A DNA stretch of 64,000 nt, taken from positions 558,001-622,000 of the forward strand of contig OW568871.1 of NCBI GenBank assembly GCA_938743325.2, written 5' to 3'. The notes beneath the pieces were generated by a model. It was not told where the DNA came from, searched no databases, and saw only the letters and a program-made list of their open reading frames with translations. The stretch comes from Pycnococcus provasolii (taxonomy: Eukaryota > Chlorophyta > Pseudoscourfieldiophyceae > Pseudoscourfieldiales > Pycnococcaceae). Below, in pieces: positions 36,178 through 44,506 of the stretch. The position numbers and the translations under genes are program-made. The number at the start of each line of letters is the position of its first letter. Within the stretch, counting starts at the first letter, position 1.

Positions 36178-37434
36178 ATGGCGTCACTTGTCCACTTTAG
36201 CACCGCTCCTCTCCCTACCGTCGCGCGTAACAGACTACAGGGAACGTGGCACCTCGGCCCCGTCGCGTGGGGAAAAGCCGCTCGATCCGACGCCGCCTTG
36301 GCGTTCGCACAAGGTCGATACGGATGCTGCGAGTTCATCTTAAGGCAAATTTTAGCAGTCTCCAACGACGAACACGCGGGGACTGAGGAAGGATCGTCGA
36401 ACGTCTCCAAGGCGCAACTCATGTACAGACTCGCGCAGTGCTGCTACTTCGCGGACCGAGCACACGAACAGGAGGCGTGGCTTGCAAGGGCACTCGCGCT
36501 ACTCGACAACGCCATCGCACTCGGAGACGCGTCGACGGAGCCGGGGTGCGTCGCAAGGTACAGGTGCATCGCTGACCTGTGCGCGTGCGCGTCCAGGAGG
36601 GCGGCGCACGCAAAAACTCAGCCGGAGGCGAACGCCGCCGCTACGCAGGCGCTCACGCTGGCGACGCGCGCGCTAGGTATCGCCGAGTGCATCTTCGGAG
36701 GATTTCACACAGGCACTGCCGAGGCGTGTATGCGATACGGCGCGTGCCAGCAACGTCTCGCGCGCTACGAGCAAGCTGAGGAGGCTATGCGACGCGCGTA
36801 CGGAATTCGTGCTGCGGTGGACGGCGAGAGGCACCCAAATACCGCGCGCGTCTGCAACGCGCTCGCGCAGCTATACCGTGCTACGCACAGGCCGGAGCGC
36901 GCGGAGAGATTCGCCGCGCTCGCGCGCGCGTGCGCGACGCCAGAGCAGTGGGCACGCGAGCAGCGCATGCTCAATGCGAATTCGGCGGGAGCTGGACCGG
37001 GCGCGAATAGTGCCGCGCTCGCACAGCGCCTCAACGCTGCTCGCGCGAACGTGATGGCGCTGCCGTGCGACGCGTTCGCGCGAGAGGCGGTGCAACTTCC
37101 GCCGCAGAGGGCGATCGTTCCATCAGCCGCCGATCCACCTCACGTCATACCTTCGAAGTTCGAGCCGCCGCCGCACGAGCTTCCCGGGTGCATGCGCCCA
37201 ATGGCTCCACTTCTTCCCGCCGTCGGTGTTGCGGCGGAGACGATGCGGCACCGCAAGCGCACGTCCACCGTGGGGCCATACCGTGAAGCGCCTAGGCTCG
37301 AGCGTAAGCCGCAGGTGGTGCCTAAGCTCGACCTCGCGCTCGTGCATGACGATGAACTCGACGACGAGTGGGACGACATGGCAGGTGTGCAGAAGTACGA
37401 CGACGACGACGGTGAAGAGGATGAAGACGATTAG
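36178..37434 (+). CDS. TPR protein with kinesin-light-chain-like repeats and acidic tail
   Basis: 418 residues from the ATG at 36178 (CAATGG context). Helical repeats of the long (~42-residue) TPR type are visible: AQLMYRLAQCCYFADRAHEQEAWLARALALL, then ALTLATRALGIAECIFGG, then YEQAEEAMRRAYGIRAAVDGERHPNTARVCNALAQLYRA. The DGERHPNTA....LAQLY pattern is typical of kinesin-light-chain/NPHP3-type TPRs. The C-terminal third is Pro-rich and basic, ending in an acidic Asp/Glu run of ~15 residues. The role is likely protein binding; the partner is unknown. The sequence is very GC-rich with many CGCG motifs. Confidence 0.75.
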   Translation: MASLVHFSTAPLPTVARNRLQGTWHLGPVAWGKAARSDAALAFAQGRYGCCEFILRQILAVSNDEHAGTEEGSSNVSKAQLMYRLAQCCYFADRAHEQEAWLARALALLDNAIALGDASTEPGCVARYRCIADLCACASRRAAHAKTQPEANAAATQALTLATRALGIAECIFGGFHTGTAEACMRYGACQQRLARYEQAEEAMRRAYGIRAAVDGERHPNTARVCNALAQLYRATHRPERAERFAALARACATPEQWAREQRMLNANSAGAGPGANSAALAQRLNAARANVMALPCDAFAREAVQLPPQRAIVPSAADPPHVIPSKFEPPPHELPGCMRPMAPLLPAVGVAAETMRHRKRTSTVGPYREAPRLERKPQVVPKLDLALVHDDELDDEWDDMAGVQKYDDDDGEEDEDD

Positions 37435-37473
37435 TGTAATATTTCTTTGTTTCATTTTTTGCAAGAGTTTCTT

Positions 37474-38484
37474 TCAGAAGAATTCACGACGCAGTTGTCG
37501 TGAGTACCTTCGCAATAACCAATACGCGGTGGTACCAATGACTGCGCCCGTGGCTGCACCAACCCAAAATGCCTCTTCCCACGATTCCCACAACTTTGGC
37601 GCCGTCTTTTCTGATGGTTCAGCAGCTGATGCTGCTGCTTCGATGGCTTTCACCGCTCCATTGCCTTTGCTAGACGACAGTGCCATCGCGATGATGAGTC
37701 GCTTCTCCCGCCGCAGCTTCGCATTGATGCGTCGCTCTCGCTCAGCCGCCCGTCGTGCGATGCGAGCCTCTGACGCAAGATAATCGAGGCAAACCCTGAC
37801 TCGAGAGAAGTGGGCACGAGCTGCCGCCTCCACGTCAGGCATTACTGTAGAAGCATCATCGGAACGCGGCGAGCACATCTCCGCGTCAGCAACGAATTGC
37901 ACGGCAGCAGTTGCCATCGTCTCTCCTCGCTCCAATCTTTCCATCGCGTCATCGACCATACCACGAAGGCGTACGTCCCGCTTCCGCTGTCTCATCCGTG
38001 GCGAGATGATGGATGATGATCTGCTGCTGTCCAATCTGTTCTCGTCATCACTCGAGCCTCGGCTACCTCGCGCTAGCTTCATCACCAGCAGTTTTGCATT
38101 CCACGGCGATGGCAGTCGTCCATCATCGTCAAGTTCGCATGGTACTTGCGAGAACACTTCGCCCAGATTCTCAGGGGACATCAAGGACGCACGGTGGCGG
38201 TGCACGATGGTGCAACATGGTGCAACAGCGCCGCCGATCCTGGGTGTGGACGCGGGAGAAGAGTCTCGTGACCGTGTGTCTTCCACCGCCACGGACAACC
38301 CAGCGCATGGTGTGTGCCAAGACAAAGGCGTTGTTGTTGCTGGTGTCGTGCCCACCGTCGTGCCTTGAACAAAGTGTTCGAGTGAGGCGGTGCATACTCT
38401 GTCGGCAGTTCTCTCGCCGCCATTGTCAAAACCAGGGAAATCCGTGACGCCATTGACTTCGTAAAAGACTTGATGTCGCGCCAT
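37474..38484 (-). CDS. Tail-anchored protein of unknown function
   Basis: 336 residues from the ATG at 38484. The N-terminal 150 residues are Ser/Thr-rich and probably disordered. A helical, basic region follows (RMRQRKRDVRLRGMVDDAMERLERGE and ARIARRAAERERRINAKLRREKR). One hydrophobic segment near the very C terminus (AFWVGAATGAVIGTTAYWLL, then RRYSRQLRREFF) has the layout of a tail-anchored membrane protein with a basic lumenal/intermembrane tip. No domain is recognised. It is convergent with the TPR gene, 39 bp apart. Confidence 0.65.
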   Translation of the reverse strand: MARHQVFYEVNGVTDFPGFDNGGERTADRVCTASLEHFVQGTTVGTTPATTTPLSWHTPCAGLSVAVEDTRSRDSSPASTPRIGGAVAPCCTIVHRHRASLMSPENLGEVFSQVPCELDDDGRLPSPWNAKLLVMKLARGSRGSSDDENRLDSSRSSSIISPRMRQRKRDVRLRGMVDDAMERLERGETMATAAVQFVADAEMCSPRSDDASTVMPDVEAAARAHFSRVRVCLDYLASEARIARRAAERERRINAKLRREKRLIIAMALSSSKGNGAVKAIEAAASAAEPSEKTAPKLWESWEEAFWVGAATGAVIGTTAYWLLRRYSRQLRREFF

Positions 38485-38792
38485 GATGTAGAGTGGTAAA
38501 TATTTTAATTCAGGTTTTCAAGACATTGTGATTTTCGAGGTGGAAATCCCCGACTCGACTCCGCAACTGGAGTTCCGGAAGGGCGGGACACCGGTCGAGC
38601 CATTCCTGTGGCGAAGCGTGCATCACAATGTGGTGGCAAGTTGATGTTCATGTCCGCATCGCGGACGCGGCGGCGGCGGCGACGGCGTGGCGAAGACGAA
38701 CGAAAGAGGAACAATAATGGATTGGATTACTGTAAAAGAATTTTGGTCAAATGCGGTTTCAGTGGCAAGAGCACCGTCATGCTATGGTACAT
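38485..38792. other. Short intergenic region
   Basis: 308 bp between two minus-strand genes. It contains a CGGCGGCGGCGGCG run near 38667-38682. No gene or clear motif is seen. Confidence 0.5.
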
Positions 38793-39956
38793 CTATTGCT
38801 TCGTCGTCTGGCGCTTCGAGTTCTCCTGGAGGTTCACGCGCGTGTAGAGTGCCATGCACACAAGCGCCATGAACGAGCCCACCATGCTCTTCGAGGTCAT
38901 GCCATTATCGAAAACGAGCATTCCCATGATGATGATGCTGATCGTCTTGAAGAGAGCCAGCACCGCGTACGTGACTGGGCCGAACGTGCCGTTGATGGAT
39001 ACCGAGCTCCAGTTGACGCAAAAGGAGAGGCAGGCGGACGTGATTAACAGCGTGTAGCCGGGCACTCCGAGTTCGCTGAAAAAGTGCAGCTTTTGGACAA
39101 TTAAGGCGAACACGCTCGGCGCCATGCGCGCGTTCTGCGCCTCGTCGAATATACCAATAATGGGCGAAGGCGGCGTGTGCGTGCTGCGCGTGTACTGCAT
39201 CGTGATTGTCTTAACGATGAGAGCGCCGCCGCCGTACTCGAAAACGAATGCAGCGAAGAACATGTAGACGGAGGAGAATACGAGCGTGATGTCGAGAACC
39301 TGCACTGTGACGAGGTGATACGCCTTGTGCAGGTAGCCGAATATCACACTCTCGAGGCTCGTGGCCGCCACGGCGCTGAGTGCGAACGTGACGCCGACGA
39401 TGCTCGTCTCGAGGTCGCCCACCGTGGCAAGACCCACGAATGCCATCATGGCTCCGAGGAGGATCGCGCGCTTGACCGATAGCCTCTTGCCAAGCCAGAA
39501 GTACTCCACGGTCGCTACGAGTGGTCCCTGTGTTAGTTTGGCCAGTTGGTACACGCCGACGGAGTTCACCTTGAGGCTAAGCTGGCTGAGGATCACGCTG
39601 CTCGCCTGCATCATAGCGACGAACATGAGCAGAGGCAGCGGCACGCCAGCCTTATGTGCCGACTCAAAGACGCGCGCCTTGTTTGCTATTTTGAGGAAGA
39701 GGACGTTCACGCACAGGTGTATGCACGAGAGCGTGAATGGTGGGAAACCCGTCTGACGGAACAGCCGCTTGTTCACGTACACGATGGCGTTCGTGATGAG
39801 GAAGTTGAAGGTGAGCAGGAATGCTCCGTGCAAGTTCGATCCGCGCGCCATGCCGAGCGTCTGCTGCTGCTGGTGCTGCTGCACCTGCTGGTCTGTTGTT
39901 TGTTTCTGGCTACTTGTGTTTTCGCTCACCACGTCCCCCGTCGCCGCGGCTTTCAT
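38793..39956 (-). CDS. Drug/metabolite-superfamily transporter (nucleotide-sugar / triose-phosphate translocator type)
   Basis: 387 residues from the ATG at 39956. A Gln-rich N-terminal tail is followed by about ten hydrophobic helices. Family features include NKRLFRQTGFPPFTLSCIHL in the first helix pair, LVATVEYFWLGKRLSVKRAI with the conserved Lys-Arg in the fifth helix region, and a C-terminal NWSSVSINGTFGPVTYAVLALFK segment. The latter matches the TPT/nucleotide-sugar transporter signature (...PVTYAV.G..K.....). It would exchange a nucleotide sugar for the monophosphate in the Golgi, or a phosphorylated C3-C6 compound in plastids. No plastid transit peptide is evident, favouring the Golgi/ER. 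An insert of ~35 residues (SPIIGIFDEAQN) lies between helices. Confidence 0.8.
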   Translation of the reverse strand: MKAAATGDVVSENTSSQKQTTDQQVQQHQQQQTLGMARGSNLHGAFLLTFNFLITNAIVYVNKRLFRQTGFPPFTLSCIHLCVNVLFLKIANKARVFESAHKAGVPLPLLMFVAMMQASSVILSQLSLKVNSVGVYQLAKLTQGPLVATVEYFWLGKRLSVKRAILLGAMMAFVGLATVGDLETSIVGVTFALSAVAATSLESVIFGYLHKAYHLVTVQVLDITLVFSSVYMFFAAFVFEYGGGALIVKTITMQYTRSTHTPPSPIIGIFDEAQNARMAPSVFALIVQKLHFFSELGVPGYTLLITSACLSFCVNWSSVSINGTFGPVTYAVLALFKTISIIIMGMLVFDNGMTSKSMVGSFMALVCMALYTRVNLQENSKRQTTKQ

Positions 39957-40512
39957 ATTTGCGTTTCGACAGAGATCAAGCAAGCTGGTTTTGCAAGCTA
40001 ACAACACGCTAACAAGCTGGTGCCCAAAAGGCTTAAAGCCAAGCGACTGAAATCGAGGAATCGAATCGAGTCTAAAATGAACACAAATGAAAACTCAAAC
40101 CAGGCCACAGCTTACAAAGCGCGGCCTTACCTTACCAAATCAAATCAACACACACGACACGATACAACAATTGAAATATGTGGAACTGCGCGCGGATGCG
40201 GATGCGGATGCGGATGACTGAGGGACGCGCGAGGGTTCCTCCACCCTTCGCTGGACCTGAACTCCCGCCTAAGGGGGTGCCACTCGTTGACGACTCGGGG
40301 CTGAACGATTTTCGTTTTCCGGTGGTCTCATTTTTGCCCGCTGGAATTCCCGTCGCACGTGCGTTGCGTTGCGTTGCAAGCCACACAATAATGGCGACAA
40401 TGGCGGTACATGTAGTACAATGAGGCTTGGTAGCACTTTTGTGTTGTTTTCGGATAGTATCCATTTTTGTGTTGCGCAACTAATAATTTTATATAATAAT
40501 TCATAATCATCG
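39957..40512. promoter_or_regulatory. Divergent intergenic region
   Basis: 556 bp between divergent start codons. It holds a GCGGAT hexamer run at about 40193-40216 and GCGTTGCGTTGCGTTGC at about 40360-40378. A/T-rich sequence (ATAATTTTATATAATAATTC near 40484) lies about 20 bp before the start of the glycosyltransferase-esterase gene and could hold its TATA element. Confidence 0.5.
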
Positions 40513-42285
40513 ATGGTGGTGGTTCGTCTCGTTCTGTCCGTGACGACGACGCCTTCGAGACTTCGCTCACCTCTCTCCGGGCCCGGGGTGGCTACTAGCG
40601 TATCGACGGCACTGGCGTCCGCGCAACACGCGGGATTCGTCCTAGGCGCATCTTTAAAGCTCATGATTCACATACCCATCGCAACCGTGCAAGGACGACC
40701 GCCACACGCACAATACCCCGAATCGATCGACGACGATGACGTGCCCGCGTGGATGCGACAATTCGTCGTGCCACATCCCGCAGACCTGGGACCCATACTC
40801 AAGCTGCACGGCGCCGTCACAGCACAAAGCGTCGCGCCCGAAGACTTGATTCTGTACTTCGACGACGACACCGCTTACCCACTCGCGTGGGTGACCGCGC
40901 TCATGCAGTGTGGAGCCGCAGCCGCGTGCGGGTCCGCACTCGACACGGCACTCAGACCAGTCGCACCTGGGAAATCTGGCGCTAGCATCGCCGAAGGATG
41001 GGCGGGCGTTCTCGTCGCCAAGCGAACCTTCATGACGCCGCAGTGGAACGCGCTCGTAGACGCAGCCTCGCAGGACGAAGAGGCGTACCTGGCTGACGAC
41101 GTCGTCATATCTCTATACCTGCAAAGCGTGGGTGCGGGAATGGGAGTCGCCGGAGAAGCGGATGGTACGGTGAATATGGCGGGCACGACCCAACCGCCTT
41201 TGGCGTCGGTCGCAGCTCGCGTTCGAGATAGACCGCTGTGCCGCCGAACGCTCGCGGCGGGAGGCCTCGACATTGGCAAGCAAGATGACGCGCTGTCGCG
41301 TACCGGAAAGGCGCACGCAGAGAGGTATCGGAAGGTGGCAAGGCGCATACGTGCGGGCACGCTCGGTGCACTTGTCGTGCCACCCGCTCCTCCGCCCCCA
41401 CTTCCGCCGCCCACGCCTTGGCCTGCGACTCCTTCGCCCGTACCCTTGATTGTGCTCATCGGTCAAAGCAACATGGCTGGCCGAGGTGGAGTGCACCGAG
41501 TGGATGGGATGAAGAAATGGGACGGCATTTTGCCAGCCGCGCTGAGGGAGGACTGCGACGGCGTGGCGGCGTTCATGGCATTCGAGGCGCCACCTGACTG
41601 GATGCCAGCTGGGAGAAAAGTCGATCCACCGGATGCTTCCGGAGGGGCGCTTCTTGCCTGGCAGCCGGCGCGCGAACCCTTGCATGCGCGCCTCGAACCA
41701 CCAGGCAAGGTGGCTGGCGTTGGCCCTGGCGTACTTGTCGCTCGACAGCTTGCGAAGATTGCGCCCAATGGATGCGTAGGCGTGGTTCCCTGTGCGGTTG
41801 GCGAAACAGATGTCGAGCAATGGCGGCATGGCGGCGCGATGTTCGAGGCGGCGATGGAGCGCGTCCACGACGCAAGAGTGGCTGGCATGACGGAGCTTGC
41901 CGCCTGCGTATTCTTCCAGGGTGAGAACGACTGCGCGAGTCCCGAGCGCGCTTCGGATTGGCCGCATCAGGTGGCTGGCGTGGCGTCTGACGTTCGTCAC
42001 GCGCTCGATGCGCCCCACCTACCGTTCGTTGCGGTAATCCCATCACCAGATCCAACCGGGCCAAATGGGCGCTGCATATGTGCGCACGTTGACGTTCTGC
42101 GTGCGTCTGCGCATACCGCGGCAGCGTCATCGTCCGGCGACGTAATTTGGGTCGACGCATTTGGCCTGCCACTCGCCGCGGATGGCGTGCACCTCACCAC
42201 GGAGGCCCAAGCGGAATTGAGCGGCACGCTCGCGCACGCTATCGCGCAGGCTGTGCAATGGACAGCTGAGGACGTTGTAACATAA
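40513..42285 (+). CDS. Glycosyltransferase-like domain fused to a SASA/CE6-type carbohydrate esterase
   Basis: 590 residues from the ATG at 40513. Residues ~1-280 look like a GT-A glycosyltransferase: RLVLSVTTTPSRL first strand, LILYFDDDTAYP metal site (Asp117-119), and EAYLADDVVISLYLQSVG, a motif common in algal glycosyltransferases. A Pro-rich linker (residues ~290-312) leads to an SGNH-hydrolase domain of the sialate O-acetylesterase/CE6 type. Its blocks are intact: VLIGQSNMAGRG with nucleophile Ser319, FFQGENDC (469-474) and ADGVHLTTEAQ with Asp557/His560. One polypeptide would therefore add a sugar and remove acetyl esters. No signal peptide is seen, which is odd for Golgi glycan work. 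A shared ~150-bp repeat follows the stop codon. Confidence 0.8.
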   Translation: MVVVRLVLSVTTTPSRLRSPLSGPGVATSVSTALASAQHAGFVLGASLKLMIHIPIATVQGRPPHAQYPESIDDDDVPAWMRQFVVPHPADLGPILKLHGAVTAQSVAPEDLILYFDDDTAYPLAWVTALMQCGAAAACGSALDTALRPVAPGKSGASIAEGWAGVLVAKRTFMTPQWNALVDAASQDEEAYLADDVVISLYLQSVGAGMGVAGEADGTVNMAGTTQPPLASVAARVRDRPLCRRTLAAGGLDIGKQDDALSRTGKAHAERYRKVARRIRAGTLGALVVPPAPPPPLPPPTPWPATPSPVPLIVLIGQSNMAGRGGVHRVDGMKKWDGILPAALREDCDGVAAFMAFEAPPDWMPAGRKVDPPDASGGALLAWQPAREPLHARLEPPGKVAGVGPGVLVARQLAKIAPNGCVGVVPCAVGETDVEQWRHGGAMFEAAMERVHDARVAGMTELAACVFFQGENDCASPERASDWPHQVAGVASDVRHALDAPHLPFVAVIPSPDPTGPNGRCICAHVDVLRASAHTAAASSSGDVIWVDAFGLPLAADGVHLTTEAQAELSGTLAHAIAQAVQWTAEDVVT

Positions 42286-42291
42286 ACCTTT

Positions 42292-42442
42292 GTGATACAA
42301 CCTTCGAAGTCGCCTGCGCCATGAACAAAAACGCGCAGTGAATGGCACCGGTGAATGGGCTGAATGGTGAAAGTGAATGATGTGAATGGACGACCGTTGG
42401 ACAAACTAAAGTGCAACTTCATTAGTGAATGAGGGATCTCAG
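42292..42442 (+). repeat. Dispersed ~150-bp repeat, copy 2
   Basis: Starts 7 bp after the stop codon of the glycosyltransferase-esterase gene and ends just before the stop of the convergent acetyltransferase gene. It matches 13089-13238. Confidence 0.85.
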
Positions 42443-42443
42443 T

Positions 42444-43472
42444 TTAAATCGCCGCGTCTGTACTCAAGTTTCGCATCAGCAGGTAGTGTCCCGACTCGGC
42501 GATTCCAATCTTGGTCAGCAAACCGTTCGTACGCTTCGTGATGTCCTCCGATGTCAAACTTGCTTTGGCATCCGCGGGCTCGAAGTATCCCTGCCCCTCG
42601 AACAGGCCAAGCGCCTCCGGGTTGTCCGCACGCACGTGCATGTATAGCTTGTTGCATCCAAACGACTCAGTCACCTCCTCCGCCGCCTTGAGGATAGCCT
42701 TACCAAGTCCCTGGCGACGGAACGTTTTGTTCACGGCAACGTCTGCGAGGTACGCCTCGTTCGGCGGCGTTTCTGGCCTGAGCTTCTCCGCACCAAACCT
42801 GTTAGCGCCTGGAAGGCTCACCTCCGCCATGGCAGCCACCTCGCCTCCTCCTCGCTCTCCGAGTCGCAAGACCATCAGCAGTCGCCCGCTCTGCGCACTG
42901 GACTCGACGCCAAGTCGAAGGCCCTCCAGCACGCGCTCGCGCTGGTCCTTGAACATTTGCTTGTTGTCGACACCAAATTTCTTCTTGAAGAACACCGCCA
43001 TGAGCAGGTCTGCACACTCCTCCGTATCCTTCAGCTGCAGTGGCGTGGTGCAGCACGGCGCGCCTGCCTTTGTCTTTCCCACGACTGCAAATTCTCCGAG
43101 CGCCTCAGCGTTTTGTGCGACGTCCGCCGCGCTGGCGTACGTTCGCGGCGGGTCGATGACGAACTTGCCAGCTTTGAGCTGTACGGCGAAGAACTGCGGT
43201 ATGTTCGTTTCGTCCGCACCCATTCCCGGATTCACGCCAATCGGAGTTGTTGGAGTCGAGCTTGACAACAACAACTCGTCATCAACCGCAGATTGTTGCG
43301 TTTCCAGCGCCGCCGCGACGAGAGACGCTTCGTCATTGGTGGCGGCATGAATGCGAGTGCGAGTGCCTGTGAGTCGGACTACTCTATTATTCCTAGAAAG
43401 AGATTGAGAGATGTGAAAGATTCGACTGTGAGCGTGAGCGTGAGGCGAGACCTTCAAAGGTGAAGCCGCCAT
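42444..43472 (-). CDS. Plastid-targeted GNAT acetyltransferase
   Basis: 342 residues from the ATG at 43472. The N-terminal ~60 residues are Ser/Arg/His-rich with few acids, consistent with a plastid transit peptide. The C-terminal half is a GNAT fold. EAYLADVAVNKTFRRQGLGKAILKAA is motif A with the acetyl-CoA pyrophosphate loop RRQGLG (about residues 248-253). NKLYMHVRADNPEALGLFEGQGY is motif B with the usual N..A..LFE..GY. Plastid GNATs in plants acetylate lysines or N termini of stromal and thylakoid proteins. This protein is longer than a minimal GNAT, with an unrecognised N-terminal domain (residues ~70-160). Confidence 0.85.
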   Translation of the reverse strand: MAASPLKVSPHAHAHSRIFHISQSLSRNNRVVRLTGTRTRIHAATNDEASLVAAALETQQSAVDDELLLSSSTPTTPIGVNPGMGADETNIPQFFAVQLKAGKFVIDPPRTYASAADVAQNAEALGEFAVVGKTKAGAPCCTTPLQLKDTEECADLLMAVFFKKKFGVDNKQMFKDQRERVLEGLRLGVESSAQSGRLLMVLRLGERGGGEVAAMAEVSLPGANRFGAEKLRPETPPNEAYLADVAVNKTFRRQGLGKAILKAAEEVTESFGCNKLYMHVRADNPEALGLFEGQGYFEPADAKASLTSEDITKRTNGLLTKIGIAESGHYLLMRNLSTDAAI

Positions 43473-44506
43473 GGCTTACAGATATGTCGGAAATAGAACA
43501 CGTAGTTTGGGAGAGGGCGGTGGTTCAGAGAGGGCCGAGAACTATCCACAAAGATCACGCAGGGGAGGATCCCGTGATTCGAAGATGAGAGATCAGGATC
43601 CCATCGCTAAAAATTAAGCCTTAGATGGTTTTAGGGGGATCCCTTGTTGTATGGAACTTGTGTCCTTCCCTTCCATGGATTCCTACCACCATAAGACACC
43701 ACCATAGGGCTGCACCATAGGGCTGCCATATTCGGCTGCCATATTCAGCTGCCATAGGGCTATTGTTTTAGTGGTAGCCGCCGACGTTGACGAGGTTGCG
43801 AGACGACAGGCCGGATCGTGGCAGGACGTGCAAGTTGCCACGGAAAGTTGCCACTGTGTAGACTAAGTTGCAGTGCATTCTCGCCCCTTCGCTACATTTT
43901 ATGTTATTTTAGCCACCTTGTGGTGATTCTTGACCAGTTGAGTACATACCTTAGTCTAACTTACAGTACAGTACATGTAGTTGACCAGCTGAACCTATCG
44001 TAAGTTAAGGAAGTTAGAGAGAAGGCAGACAAGGCAGGCAGAATAGTCAAGGAGCCGTCTCGTCTCGGACTCTCAGCTGCTCAGCTGATTGAGGCCATAG
44101 TCTAACGAGTCGCGTGCGCCGACCGGCCGTGTGCGGCCTCGTGTGCGGCCTGGCCTGGTTTCCCCATTTTCGCCCACTTACGCTCATTTCGTTCGTTCCG
44201 ACCGCCTTCCTGCGGCCTGCGGGGCACTGCCGTGCTGTGCTCGGCGCGTGGTTTGTGCTCGGCGGCGGCTCAGAATCGTATCATCAGCAGGCCGGGCCTT
44301 GCCGTGGCCTTGCAGCACGCCGTGTTCCGGTTCCGGTCACAAGGAGCACTGCTGGCTGGCTAAACAAGGCGCTTGTGTGCGTGCGTGCGGCAAGCCGGCT
44401 TGGCTTGTTGTCGTGCGCGCGTGCGCCGGCGCCAGCCAACCGGGGTGGGTGGGAGGGGTGGAAGTGACAGCAGTCACAGGCGGTCTCCGCCGGATAGAAC
44501 GTAGCG
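43473..44506. other. Divergent intergenic region with short repeats
   Basis: About 1 kb without a convincing gene. Near 43705-43765 there are tandem-like copies of CACCATAGGGCTG and GGCTGCCATATTC. The right part (44110-44460) is open in some frames but low in codon bias and with no motif. The promoters of the GNAT and of the low-complexity protein gene are here. Confidence 0.55.
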
